Shown: positions 1-9,935 of the stretch, piece by piece
How the letters are laid out: every line of letters begins with the position of its first letter
How positions within the stretch are numbered: the stretch's first letter is position 1
NCBI RefSeq assembly: GCF_036850765.1
Contig: NC_089496.1
Span: 53,737,113 to 53,801,112, forward strand
DNA: 64,000 nucleotides
From: Saccopteryx bilineata
Taxonomy: Eukaryota; Chordata; Mammalia; Chiroptera; Emballonuridae
Reading direction: 5' to 3'
Translations under genes and position numbers: made by a program
The notes under the pieces: model-generated
What the model was told of the DNA's origin: nothing
Databases searched by the model: none
Seen by the model: only the letters and a program-made list of their open reading frames with translations

Positions 1-751
1 CTCTAAGATGAACAGAGTAATGAGAATGAGTAAGGAAAAAGTCACAATTTGAGATTAGAAGAATAACAGAAATAACAGTAGTCTAATAGATTTTTTTTTT
101 CTCCTCACACAAGTTCTAAATGGATAATAAAATACTGAAGCGACATTTGCCGGCCAGTAGCAGATGTTCAAACAAGAGCTAAAATATATATATAAACGTG
201 TATGCTCTTTGGCTCGTCAGGTTCTCCTTTAAGAATGACCCAATATAAATAAAATAAGTAAAGTTATATCGTTCAAGAAGAAAAGGTTAAAAGGCTGAGC
301 AACACAAACAAAAGGAAAATTACACAATGTCTTATCTACAGTCCTTACAAAGTCAGACTTCAAAAACAGCAACCACAGAAAAAGGAACATGACATCTAAG
401 AAAATATCAGAGAAACAGGGGCAGTACGAGTGCAAGCTGGGGAGGTCAGAACAAAGAAGAAAAACACAGATGCAGGTAAGACTTAGATCAAACCCACAAA
501 CTATCCTAACGCGAGGTAAAACAAAAGTCCCATTACTCCCTACCGGAACTCCTGGGAGTATGCAACTACTTAAAGGAGAATGGGCCTTCGCTTCAGTCTG
601 GAAAGGGCAGAGAGGTGAGCACTTTGCACCTGGTTTTCCCACACCTCAGCTGCCGAGACCCAAAGGACCCCTGAACACGCTGCGGAGATAAAACGGTTTC
701 CCCGCTCGGACACCTGGCAAACGACACCACGGAAAACTTCAAGACTAAATA
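1..751 (-). other. DOCK4 intron 3, left part
   Basis: This is AT-rich intronic sequence, read in the direction of the gene on the minus strand. The open frames here have low-complexity or 3'UTR-like translations, no domains and no splice context. I see no gene or recognisable repeat. The stretch ends at the TA dinucleotide (750-751) used by the mariner insertion. Confidence 0.7.
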
Positions 752-1347
752 CAGTGTGTCCGTAAAGTCATGGTGCACTTCTGACCGGTCACAGGAAAGC
801 AACAGAAGACGATAGAAATGTGAAATCTGCACCAAATAAAAGGAAAACCCTCCCAGTTTCTGTAGGATGATGTGGCAGCATGTGCGCATGTGCAGATGAT
901 GATGAAATACCGTGTATACAGTGGAGCAGCCCACAGCCATGCCAGTTGAGATGTGGATGGTACAGAGGAAAGTTCAGTGTGTTCTGTGGCTCGCTAAATT
1001 GGAATCCGTGACCAAAGTGCAACGTGAATATCGGCGTGTTTATAACGAAGCGCCACCACATAGAAATAACATGACTCGGTGGGATAAGCAGTTGAAGGAA
1101 ACCGGCAGTTTGGTGGAGAAACCCCGTTCTGGTAGGCCATCAGTCAGTGACGAGTCTGTAGAGGCTATACGGGATAGCTACCTAAGGAGCCCTAAAAAAT
1201 CTGTGCGTGAGCCCACATCAAACTGCACTGAATAGTATGAAACTGGGAGAGTTTTCCTTTTACTTGGTGCAGATTTCACATTTCTATCGTCTTTTGTTGC
1301 TTTCCTGTGACCGGTCAAAAGTGCACCATGACCTTGCGGACACACTG
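752..1347 (+). mobile_element. mariner-type DNA transposon, internal deletion derivative
   Basis: The 596-bp element is flanked by TA on both sides (750-751 and 1348-1349). It has long terminal inverted repeats of about 108 bp, at 752-859 and 1240-1347, beginning cagtgtgtccg. I count about six mismatches between the two arms. Between the TIRs lie the 5' region and the first third of a transposase gene, so the catalytic DDE/D part is deleted. The sequence strongly resembles the mariner family known from cow (Mariner1_BT/BTMAR1-like, from memory). Such a truncated copy could only move in trans. CpG dinucleotides remain frequent (about 20 by hand count), which suggests a fairly young insertion. 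Confidence 0.88.
939..1235 (+). pseudogene. mariner transposase, N-terminal fragment
   Basis: The ATG at 939 opens a 98-codon frame ending in TAG at 1233-1235. The translation contains the first helix-turn-helix typical of mariner transposases of the DUF4817 type: a region around VQREYRRVYNEAPP, then WDKQLKETGSL, then SGRPSVSDE and LRSPKKSV. The family protein is around 340 residues, so two thirds is missing, including the second HTH and all catalytic aspartates. The frame runs off the retained sequence shortly after SPKKS and stops close to the right TIR. It could at most make a DNA-binding fragment able to recognise the TIRs; expression is not shown. Confidence 0.85.
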
Positions 1348-1349
1348 TA

Positions 1350-1644
1350 TACCATGATTCGATATTTCTTCTGGAATACGTATGTCCCCAGCCTGCACTT
1401 TAATTTCGCCCTCTGCAAAAACTAACACTTCAAAAAGATTTTGTTTATACGTAACGAGCTCACTAAGGTCTTCTCGGTACAAATTGCCAGAGCTACACGG
1501 GATTATCACGTGAGTCGCATATCTTAACTGTAATCCGAGTTCAAAGGCATCTCCAAAAGTATGAAAATTCGTATTGCCGCCAGGCGCTTCAACGAAGAGC
1601 CCTGACTGTAATTTCAATTGTACAATGGAAATAGAGTAAAACAA
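1350..1644 (-). other. unidentified coding-like ORF, CpG-rich, in DOCK4 intron 3
   Basis: A minus-strand frame is open from a stop near 1656 down to 1315, where it runs into the mariner TIR. The part outside the transposon encodes about 98 residues of balanced composition, for example LFVEAPGGNTNFHTFGDAF and later EVLVFAEGEIKVQAG. I do not recognise the protein. The DNA has about 14 CpG in 255 bp at only about 43% GC, an observed/expected ratio near 1, which is very unlike normal mammalian intron. There is an acceptor-like ttgaaattacag ending at 1606, only 96 bp after the exon 3 donor and in the phase (0) left by exon 3. The mariner inserted right at its 3' end. It may be foreign DNA, an unknown transposon piece, or a chance ORF. 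Confidence 0.45.
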
Positions 1645-1701
1645 CTCTTTTACTTAAATCCCGTCATTGTGGTTAGAAGTAATAAATTTTTTTTTTTTTA
1701 C

Positions 1702-1742
1702 CTTGATATTTGGGTTTTTTAAGGCAAATCCTCTGAACCAGC
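1702..1742 (-). CDS. DOCK4: DOCK4 coding exon 3 (SH3 domain, part)
   Basis: This 41-bp exon on the minus strand encodes the rest of a split Gly followed by WFRGFALKNPNIK. That matches the DOCK4 SH3 segment I recall from human (WYRGFALKNPNIK), with Tyr to Phe at the second residue. The acceptor is a pyrimidine-containing tract ending in ctccacag before position 1742. The donor is AAG|gtaaaa after position 1702. The exon starts with two bases that complete the Gly codon left by exon 2 and ends in phase 0. The Trp is the conserved SH3 tryptophan of the ligand groove. DOCK4 is a large cytoplasmic exchange factor activating Rac and Rap1; its SH3 domain binds ELMO proteins (family knowledge). Very short exons are easily missed by ORF scans. 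The paired intron and matching phase argue against a processed pseudogene. Exon number is taken from the human gene. Confidence 0.9.
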
Positions 1743-2362
1743 CTGTGGAGAAATAATCAGAGTCATAGTTAAATAAACCACTGTGATACTTTAAAGAAAA
1801 AGAAAAAAACCAATTACAAATCAATCTGTTCGCTTTTGCCGTGTCTCAGTGAAATGCAAGCATCCGCCCAGGATTTGCCGTATCTCCCAATTCTCTTTAC
1901 CCGACTATGAATCCCAGACCCTGCCACCAAAGAACGGTGCTCGGCTGAGGCATGTGGGGCTTTGCACGCCCCTCAGGGCACTGCCTTGGGGTGGAGTCAG
2001 TCTGACTGCACGAGCTGAGAGAGGGCAGTCCCGGGCAGAGGGTCAGCTACACTGCACTAACTGTGCCCGGTGCCCGGTGGGCACCGGAAATACCTATTCA
2101 AGGTATAGGATTGTCTCACCACTGTGCTGCCCAGCTGAAACCGATACAAAAATAAAACTTAGAAACAAAGATGAAAAGAAGAAGAGTGATGCCAGGTCTC
2201 GGCTCTCATTCATCAGCACACTGTCCCCCCAACCAAGCTCCCTGCCATTTTTATTCTGTAGAAAGACTATTCCTTAACCTCCAACAGCAATGCTGAATCA
2301 ATTCTACAGCACCATCCTTAAGGGGGAGTGTACCTTTTTTTATATGAAACAGGTATAGCGGA

Positions 2363-2392
2363 TACACACACACACACACACACACACACACG
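2363..2392. repeat. (CA)n microsatellite
   Basis: About 15 perfect CA units lie in DOCK4 intron 2, a likely length-polymorphic marker. Confidence 0.95.
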
Positions 2393-2579
2393 TAAATTAT
2401 ATGGTTAATATAGAGCCCCTATAAAGGTAATATTTTCAACTTGCAGTTTCAAGTATAGAAATCATTTTGTTTATTGGTATTATTTTACCATGTAACAGAT
2501 GTTCTGCTGAATTCAATTTTTTGACTAATTGAACTTTCAAAAAGAAATACTTAAGCTTTGTATTTAAATATTTCTGTTC

Positions 2580-2630
2580 CTCATAAGTTCTTTTTAAAGT
2601 TTTTTTTTTTCTCATAAGTTCTTTTTAAAG
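2580..2630. repeat. 20-bp direct duplication around a T tract
   Basis: The segment ctcataagttctttttaaag occurs twice, at 2580-2599 and 2611-2630, separated by a run of T. It looks like a slippage or template-switch duplication. Confidence 0.85.
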
Positions 2631-3847
2631 GATATACTGTAAAACAAAAATCATTCCTAACAGTTTTAAAATCAGAAGAAAAAGCAGAATGGAGAATCAG
2701 GAATTTCTATATCTCAGAGTTTATTAATCCCTTAAACACACAGCCAAGAAATGCATCCCTTACTTAAATAATTATTCTAACCGAAACCAAACTTCGAGAA
2801 TTGCAGAAATGTCACAGAGAGGTCTGTCCAATTACATTACACGGAAAGTTTTTAGATTGCAAAACAGCTCCTATTAGCTGTGAAGCCTATTTTCATGCAT
2901 GAATTCAAAACAGATTTTATATTTATCTGTATATAAAAGTAGAAGTAGACAGAATGCATCTGGCAAGGACATAGAAATGTTACATTTTTAAAGGCATCAA
3001 TTACAGTAGCCAGGATAAATGTATCACCACAATGTAGTGCCAGGCTCTAACCAAATGTAATAGCTCTGCTTGGGGGAATGCAATTTCATCAGTAATGAAC
3101 CTTGAGATGATAGAAGATTATCATATTATAAATTCCTAATAAGACAGCAGGTTAAGGAGGAAAATCAATATATGGGGATACACTGATGGGACTTTAAAAT
3201 GCGTTCATTCTCTTAGCAGAGAAACGTCATGTCAGTTTGGGATCTTTTGGAGGACTGGAGTTTAAAGAGGACTTGCAGATCAGTGATGGAAACATTTGAG
3301 AATATATTAGGTATCTTGATTCACTGTTATCTGTCATACAAATTAATAATATATGTTGTACTAACATTCCACATACATCGGATAATTTCAGTTCAAATTC
3401 GGAAGGCTGAGGGGAGAAGGTGGCACAGTGAGACCAGAGTTTGCCCGGGCGGGGGTCCTCGCCTGAAGTTTTCCGGGCACCTGACCTTGGGTGAGGCACT
3501 TTTGGATCTCCTGTCCAGGGGAGTCTACTGATCCCTGGAGACTCTAAGAAAGGTCTTCAGTTTGGCACTGAGTCATAGACCCCCTCAAATACAGTAGCCT
3601 CGACTGGTTTTCTAGGTTGGCATCTACTGCTAGGGAAACAAGATACCATCAGCATCAAAATACCAGACGAGGCTTTCTCACACACCCAACATCGACCATG
3701 CAGGAAACAAAGGAAACAAGTCTTGTCAGAAATGGTTCACAGTGACTCCCGGAAAATCTCCAGATGGACAGAGGGGCATGGACAGAGTTTATAAACCTAA
3801 TGAACTGCTCAGGGGGGCTGTTCCTACAAGCCCAGGGGGTCACTTAC

Positions 3848-3931
3848 CATCACTCTTCTCCAGGATCTGAACCGTGTCTCCGATCTCCAGCGACAGGCCG
3901 TACGGCACGGTGCCTCGGAAACTGGCGATGA
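3848..3931 (-). CDS. DOCK4: DOCK4 coding exon 2 (SH3 domain, start)
   Basis: This 84-bp exon encodes VIASFRGTVPYGLSLEIGD followed by TVQILEKSDG. It matches human DOCK4 residues of about 13-41 as I remember them, except Ser for Cys in EKCDG. DOCK3 and DOCK1 differ at many more positions, so DOCK4 is the best paralogue. The acceptor reads tttcttacag before 3931 and the donor is GATG|gtaagtg after 3848, a near-perfect consensus. The first two bases (TC) complete a Val codon from exon 1, and the last base (G) starts the Gly codon completed by exon 3. The segment holds the first strands and RT-loop of the SH3 fold. Intron 2, to exon 3, is 2105 bp. No sequence for the expected first-exon peptide (MWIPTEHEKYG) was found upstream to 64000. 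Confidence 0.94.
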
Positions 3932-4164
3932 CTGTAAGAAATGACACAGAAGAGATGACGCTCGTCACACAGCCACGGGCAGTTCTACGCTTCCTGTTCG
4001 ACATCGCTGTGCAGGAAACAGGAGTGTGACCGGGACATTCACTGTAACAGCCAGACTCCACGGCCACACTTCCATTGTATTTGGTTTTGAAAAGTCAGTC
4101 TTTAAATTTAGATACTTTGCCAGCTTCTCAGTCGAAAAGTATTCATTTCAAGGATGTGGAATGT

Positions 4165-4258
4165 ATTAAATTCCCGTGGCCTCCTTGTTCACTGCTGTGT
4201 TCATGCCCCATCCGGGGGCCTACCCCACAATCGTTATTCAATAAATACATGTTCCATA
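4165..4258 (+). repeat. L2-like LINE 3' fragment
   Basis: The text 'cttgttcactgctgtgttc' followed by 'attcaataaatacatgt' resembles the 3' end of ancient L2 elements. It is short and diverged. Confidence 0.4.
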
Positions 4259-4324
4259 CGAAATGAGGACTATATTTCTTACTCGTTAGTAAGCCTGGTT
4301 TACCTTTCCGCTATGCTGATCAAA

Positions 4325-4440
4325 GAAACTGTTTCTAAGTCTGTAAGCTCCACAAGAGAAGAGACCGTGTCTAATTGCTCATGACGCCGTCTCCTGGACC
4401 CAGCCCAGTACATGGCATAATATCCGTCTTCTGTGTAGTG
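4325..4440 (+). repeat. L2-like LINE 3' fragment
   Basis: The order 'gtaagctccacaagag', 'gaccgtgtctaattgctca', 'cccagtacatggcata' follows the L2 3' end pattern (ctccatgagggcag / gaccgtgtct / cctggcacatag). It is strongly diverged. Confidence 0.45.
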
Positions 4441-5753
4441 ATCCACGGTGCCTTTATTTGGGAATGATGGGACCCCTCCCCAGGACAAACACAGCCACCG
4501 TGACCATGCCCCCACACCTGAGCTGTCGCTGCATTTGAGACAGGTAAGGGTTACCACACAGCCCCCCTTCCCTGCTGGTTATCGATCGATTGGTTTCTGA
4601 GACATTCTGCAGGGCCGGACAGGACCAGGATGTGCGACCAGAGAGGACAGTGAGTGTGGATCAGTCACCCAGGCAGCCCGAGGGATTCTGACAGAGAAGG
4701 AGCACAGAGATCTCCCTGGAAAGCAATGCTTGACTCATAGAGGAGAGGACCGTGGAGAAGTAACACAAATGGACCTCGACACAGGAGGAGAGGAGAGACA
4801 GCTGTTCGATACTGTGTCTGCGGGACCAGCCAGCCGTTCACGGCAAACATGATAGCAAATGTCTGGAGGGCTTGATTTTTCAAAGACCACAGTTTCGGAA
4901 GCAAACTTTAGAATTCTGTTTCAGATGGATTTAGCTACAACCCCAATCCGTCCGATCAACGACTGCTACTGTTGTGACGTGTTATAGAAGGCTGAAGGAA
5001 CACAAGAAGCTGTCAAAAATAGAACAGGGCCGACCAGGAACGGGCTGTGAAGAGAAGTGCTGAGCCCTCGATGGTCGCTAAGCAAGGTTAACGGCAGAAA
5101 TGACAACACGAGACAGAAAACACAGTCCCGGGTACGGGAGACAGAGTGGAAACAAGTCCACAGTAACCACGTCAGGACCGCTGCCACAAGCACCCACTCA
5201 CGATGCCACATCCTCACTGTCATCATAAACGCTACGTGGCCTCCTAGCGACTTGCTGGACGTTTGCTCGGAGAATAACCAAGGGCCCGTCTATTCACAGA
5301 TGACGTCAGGCACCTCTCAAGAGACCTCCTCGTACAAGGGGCTGACAGCTGAACAGACAGACGGATTCTCATCGACAAGGCTTCCGAAGAGACTTGCACC
5401 CACAACTGCCTTTGACCCTCACGGAGTGACCTGAACCCCTCCCAGCCCCACTGGCTCAATACTGTCCTTCGGACGCTCCCGAGATCCCAGTGCGTGAACT
5501 CCGCGGCCCCGGCCTCACACACAGCTCTTACGCTCACGGCCAAGGCTGCAACTCCCAAGGCTGCCGAGAACACCTCCCCATCGCTGGTTGCCCCCTCCTA
5601 CCCCCTCCCCGCCCCTGCCCTGCCACCTTCCTGAGCACCATTCCTGGATGTCCCCCGTGTTCCTGTCCCAATCCCCACAACCGGGCCTTCGCTGGGTCCT
5701 AAAGCCACCCCATCTGTAGCGGTCACCAGCCCCCACACACGACCACATTCTCA

Positions 5754-6468
5754 TTTTTTTTTTTTTTTTTGTATTTTCTGAAGTTGTAAAGGGGGAGGCA
5801 GTCAGACAGACTCCCGCATGCGCCCGACCGGGATCCACCCGGCACGCCCACCAGAGGGTGATGCTCTGCCCATCTGGGGCATCGCTCTGTTGCAACCAGA
5901 GCCATTCTAGTGCCTGGGGCAGAGGCCACAGAGCCATCCTTCAGTGCCCGGGCCAACTTTGCTCCAATGGAGCCTTGGCTGCAGGAGGGGAAGAGAGAGA
6001 CAGAGAGGAAGGAGGGGAGGAGGGATGGAGAAGCAGATAGGCCAGGGGTCCCCAAACTACGGCCCGCGGGCGGCATGCAGCCCCCTGAGGCCATTTATCC
6101 GCCCCCGCCGCACTTCTGGAAGGGGCACCTCTTTCATTGGTAGTCAGTGAGAGGAGCATAGTTCCCATTGAAATACTGGTCAGTTTGTTGATTTAAATTT
6201 ACTCGGTCTTTATTTTAAATATTGTATTTGTTCCCGTTTTGTTTTTTTACTTTAATATAAGATATATGCAGTGTGCATAGGGATTTGTTCATAGTTTTTT
6301 TTATAGTCCGACCCTCCAATAGTCTGAGGCACAGTGAACTGGCCCCCTGTGTAAAAAGTTTGGGGACCCCTGAGATAGGTGCTTCTCCTGTGTGCCCCGG
6401 CCAGGAATCGAACCCAGGACTCCCGCACGCCAGGCAGACACTCTACCACTGAGCCAACCGGCCAGGGC
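5754..6468 (-). mobile_element. bat tRNA-derived SINE (long form), split by a hAT insertion
   Basis: Reverse orientation: a T tract at 5754-5770 is the complement of the poly(A) tail, and the tRNA-like head ends at about 6468. The body contains the tracts found in the other long SINEs here (cctggtgggcgtgcc-like, tggctctg, and a CT-rich segment). The copy is interrupted by a hAT element at 6043-6372; outside that insertion it is about 385 bp. Confidence 0.88.
6043..6372 (+). mobile_element. non-autonomous hAT element, family 'ggtccccaaac'
   Basis: The 330-bp element has TIRs caggggtccccaaac and gtttggggacccctg. Target duplications are agataggc (6035-6042) and agataggt (6373-6380). The interior is AT-rich and non-coding. 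Copies of the same family lie at 54233 and 59757. The orientation given is arbitrary but consistent within this list. It inserted into an existing SINE. Confidence 0.9.
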
Positions 6469-6649
6469 GCCTATCACTTCTTGAACGTCCTCCTGCCCTC
6501 TGACCTTGTCCAGCCTCCATCTCTACACCCCCTCCCCTGCGCCGATCTCTGCAGTGTTGCTGCCATCCTCAAAGTGCTGGTTCTGTCCTCAGGGGCTCCA
6601 GTGGAACGGACGGCAAGAGGACCACGACATCACAGTGGACACCAGGCGA

Positions 6650-6745
6650 CGGGCGTCTGAACCCGACTCCCACCACACCGTCGCTGTGTGACTCTGGCCA
6701 AGAGAACAGCCTCTCGGCATCTCTGTCACCTCACCAGGCAAACGG
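6650..6745 (+). repeat. MIR-like SINE fragment
   Basis: The run 'tctgaacccgactcccacc', 'gctgtgtgactctggccaag', 'cagcctctcggcatctctgt' follows the MIR core (gctgtgtgaccttgggcaag). It is ancient and partial. Confidence 0.5.
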
Positions 6746-7061
6746 GGCACCACTTAGGGAGGTGCCACTGCTGAGGGGAGGGTGGAACAACCGGCCACCC
6801 CGTCGGGAGTGTTTTCGCTGTTTCACTGTGGAAGCGGAACTTTTTCTCTTCTATCCAGATACAATTCTCCCTCTTTGGAGTGAGTCGGAAGACTTCCGGA
6901 ATGACCAGTTGATAACAGATTTTTGCCAAGTCTGTCCAAACTTGATCCTTAAAAACTAAGGCATACATTTAGCACCACAACCAGCAGAGGAATCCTTGAA
7001 ATGATCAAATTGAACATTTCATTTGTTTCGGCAAATGAACAAAATGAACATTCTTGCGCAA

Positions 7062-7206
7062 CGTGGAAACACCGCGTGACCTCTTCAGACAGCACTTCCT
7101 GAACCCAAGGCCCTGTGTATGCGCGTCTGGTCACCGTGGAAACACCGCGTGACCTCTTCAGACAGCACTTCCTGAACCCAAGGCCTTATGTATGCACGTC
7201 TGGTCA
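7062..7206. repeat. 72-bp tandem duplication
   Basis: Two adjacent copies start at 7062 and 7134, both beginning cgtggaaacaccgcgtgacc. They differ at only a few sites near the 3' part of the unit. Surrounding sequence is unique. Confidence 0.9.
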
Positions 7207-7941
7207 CAGACAGCTCTGGAGGGACATCACCGCCTTCCTGGCACCCTGGTTTCCTTTGAGGGACTTCCCGGCCCCTGTGGTCACACGAGCTACTTCCTCA
7301 TCACAGATCATGTATGCGCATCTCTCTCCAGCCTATCGGTTTCATTTCTCTGGAGAGGACCAACTGATACGTCTTCTGAATAATCTTATACAAGAATACA
7401 TCCTTTACCCAAGGCGGTCGGCCTTCCTGAGGGTCACGACAGCTCATGCGTATTGATTCTGTTGTACATACACTGTGTTAGAACGGATTATTAAAATCTT
7501 ACTAAAACAAGACTGACTGCAAACTACCATCAGTCTCCAACTTACAACTGATTTACACTTCGGATATTTCAAGAAGCTGGTAATTGAGAATCAATGACCG
7601 AATTCTCGAGCGACTGCATAATAGCCTCCTTACTCAATTGAGCAACCGAAATGACAATTTCGCAGGCACTGGAAATGACGGATGGAAGGGGCTGACAGTA
7701 CAGAAGGTATGAGGTATGGGGAGGGGGAGGGATACTGGCAAATACGGACAGACGGTGGGACTAAGCTAAGTCCTTTCCAAACACCGTGCTTCCCATCCTG
7801 GTCTCCTAGGAGACCCTAGTCCCATCAACAGCCACCACATCTGGTGATCTATCTGCACGGCTCAGTGCCCCCAGTACAGACCGGGATAGCCAGGAATAAA
7901 TACATCTTGCCAGTCTGCCAGCCCTCCCCTTCTCCCCAGAC

Positions 7942-8565
7942 ACCCCCGTTGGCAAACTGCGGCTCGTGAGCCACATGCAGCTCTTGGGCCCCTTGTGTGG
8001 GACTCTTCCACAAAATACCACGTGCGGGTGCTACCTCGATAAGGAATGTACCTACCTATATAGTTTAAGTTTAAAACATTGGGCTCTCGGCCCTGGCCGG
8101 TTGGCTCAGTGGTAGAGTGTCGGCCTGGCGGGCAGAGGTCCCGGATTAGATTCCCCGCCAGGGCACATAGGAGAGGTGCCCATCTGCTTCTCCACCCCTC
8201 CCCCTCTCCTTCCTCTCTGTCTCTCTCTTCCCCTCCCGCAGCCGAGGCTCCACTGGAGCAGGGATGGCCCGGGCACTGGGGATGGCTCCTTGGCCTCTGC
8301 CCCGGGCGCTGGAGTGGCTCTGGTCAAGGCGGAGCGACACCCCGGAGGGGCAGAGCGTCGCCCCCTGGTGGGCGTGCCGGGTGGATCCCGGTAGGGCGCA
8401 TGCGGGAGTCTGTCTGTCTCTCCCCGTTTCCCACTTCAGGGGAATGCAGATTAAATTTAATAAACAAACAAACAAACAAACAAAAAAACCATTGGGCTCT
8501 CAAAAGAAATTTCAATCGTGCTGTTGATATCTGGCTCTGCTGTCTAATGAGTTTGCCGACCACTG
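7942..8565 (+). mobile_element. older non-autonomous hAT element, split by a SINE
   Basis: The left end 'gttggcaaactgcggctcg' and the right end 'gagtttgccgaccactg' are related inverted ends. The interior matches text I recall from a mammalian hAT ('ctcgtgagccacatgcagct', 'caaaataccacgtgcggg'). A long SINE occupies 8089-8489, leaving about 220 bp of hAT. Ends are eroded and the 8-bp target duplication is not clear. Confidence 0.65.
8089..8489 (+). mobile_element. bat tRNA-derived SINE (long form)
   Basis: Full-length copy with exact 12-bp target duplications, cattgggctctc, at 8077-8088 and 8490-8501. The head carries pol III A-box-like tggctcagtgg; the B box is slightly mutated (gattagattcc). 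Body of about 330 bp, then an (AAAC)n tail. It inserted into the hAT remnant at 7942-8565. Confidence 0.93.
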
Positions 8566-9935
8566 CCCCAGGGGAACCTGGTCACGGGAAGCTCACCTCT
8601 CCAGTTCAGCCGCACACCCAGCCCAACCCCCGGGGCAGACACGGTAGTCACCTGACCCACGGGAGGGAGGGAAACAAATGTCCTCTGGGGCCTGGCAGGG
8701 GCCCAGTCCAGCCATTCTTCAGCCTTCCCAGCAGGGGGTGAGGACTGGAAGGCCACACAGGAGCAGTCACTGCTACACTATGGCAGCTGTGAACAAAGGA
8801 ATCCATCGAACCCTGTGACCCTCCACTTCACAGCTCCCCTCAGTGACGACTTCTAAAGTAGGAAGACATGCAGGGAACAGGTGCGGCTCGCTGAACTCAG
8901 AGATGTTAAAGGCAAGTTGAGGCCAAGCTCATGAAAACCCAACAGCCAAATCTGAGAACCAGGATCCAGGCAAGCCTTGCCAGCTCATCAGCCCTATCGA
9001 TTACAGAGGAACTCTGACCCCCCGCAGGGCTCTCTGCGGGCTCCCGGTGCCCCCGAGGGCCCTGCCCTCTGTTCATCCCATGTCCAGTTTCACCAGCTCC
9101 CGGAGCCTGGGCTGCAAATTCCAGCTGGCCACTGGCCCCAGGCGGTGTCCACAGTAACGAACATCTGGCTTCCTTGTCACTGGCAAATGGCTACACTGCT
9201 TACATGAAACGTAAAGACCCTATCTCCCCTCCTCCCACCAACGTACCTCCTTTTTAAAACAGAGATGAAAAAGCACTGTGCCCAACCCTCTCACCATGAA
9301 AGTTGCCAAACAAATAAGGTTACTTTTTTTTTTTTTTTTTTTTTTGCAAAATATCTTCAAAACCAGACAACAGCTCCGGGCCCCAAACCAGCCACTGATT
9401 TCACAACACGGTAATTAGGAACACGCAGTCTACTGCAGCTCTTAGGTTGGAATGATCGTTTTGCACTTGTTTTTATTTTTCTGAGCATCCTCCGCGAGGT
9501 GACTCAGTCTGTTCCCGATCTACATCTGACGAGGCAAAGGCCTCTGGGGCTCAGGCACAAGGCCAGGGACTCCGACCTTCCCGGCCTTCCCGTCAGCCGC
9601 CCGCCCGCCTGCGTAAGCTCCGTGCCCCACGGTGATCACCTTGCGGGGGGGAGGGGGAAAGAAATTCCAAACAACACAGACAGTTTTGGAAGAGAATCTC
9701 AAACTCCCTAACAGAACCTCAACATACAAACATTAAATTGGAGGCGGAATGTTTTCCTCCACAGGCGTGTGGGAATTTAACATAATTTCACTCAACGACA
9801 AGACAGCTTAGGAGCTGGAGTTCCCAAGCATCCCTGACATTACCTCTCCACGCCAATGTACAGATAAGCAGGTAGGGTTGTTTCTTCTTCCTTCAATAAG
9901 TATGATTTTTTTTTTTTTTTAAAAAGGCATTTTGT
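8566..9935. other. intronic sequence without gene
   Basis: Unique-looking sequence with a T21-type tract near 9325-9345. No supported gene or repeat beyond that. Confidence 0.55.

Larger units (their letters stand above)
1743..3847 (-). other. DOCK4 intron 2
   Basis: This 2105-bp intron runs between exons 2 and 3. Most is AT-rich unique sequence with many short A and T tracts. It contains a CA microsatellite (2363-2392) and a small local duplication (2580-2630). No other exon or clear interspersed repeat was seen. Confidence 0.85.
3932..5753. other. intronic sequence without gene
   Basis: Apart from the two L2-like fragments this stretch looks unique. The overlapping ORFs on both strands at 4.7-5.7 kb are chance frames in GC-balanced DNA. 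Confidence 0.6.
6469..7944. other. intronic sequence without gene
   Basis: It holds the MIR-like fragment and the 72-bp duplication. Otherwise I see nothing recognisable. Confidence 0.6.

Noticed and set aside
8094..8165. tRNA gene-like sequence (A and B boxes).
   Set aside because: It is the head of a tRNA-derived SINE with a long body and tail, flanked by target duplications. The same applies to the heads near 9936, 13529, 40118 and 52246.
8079..8741. A 220-codon plus-strand ORF.
   Set aside because: Most of it is the translated long SINE. The same peptide appears at every long SINE copy.
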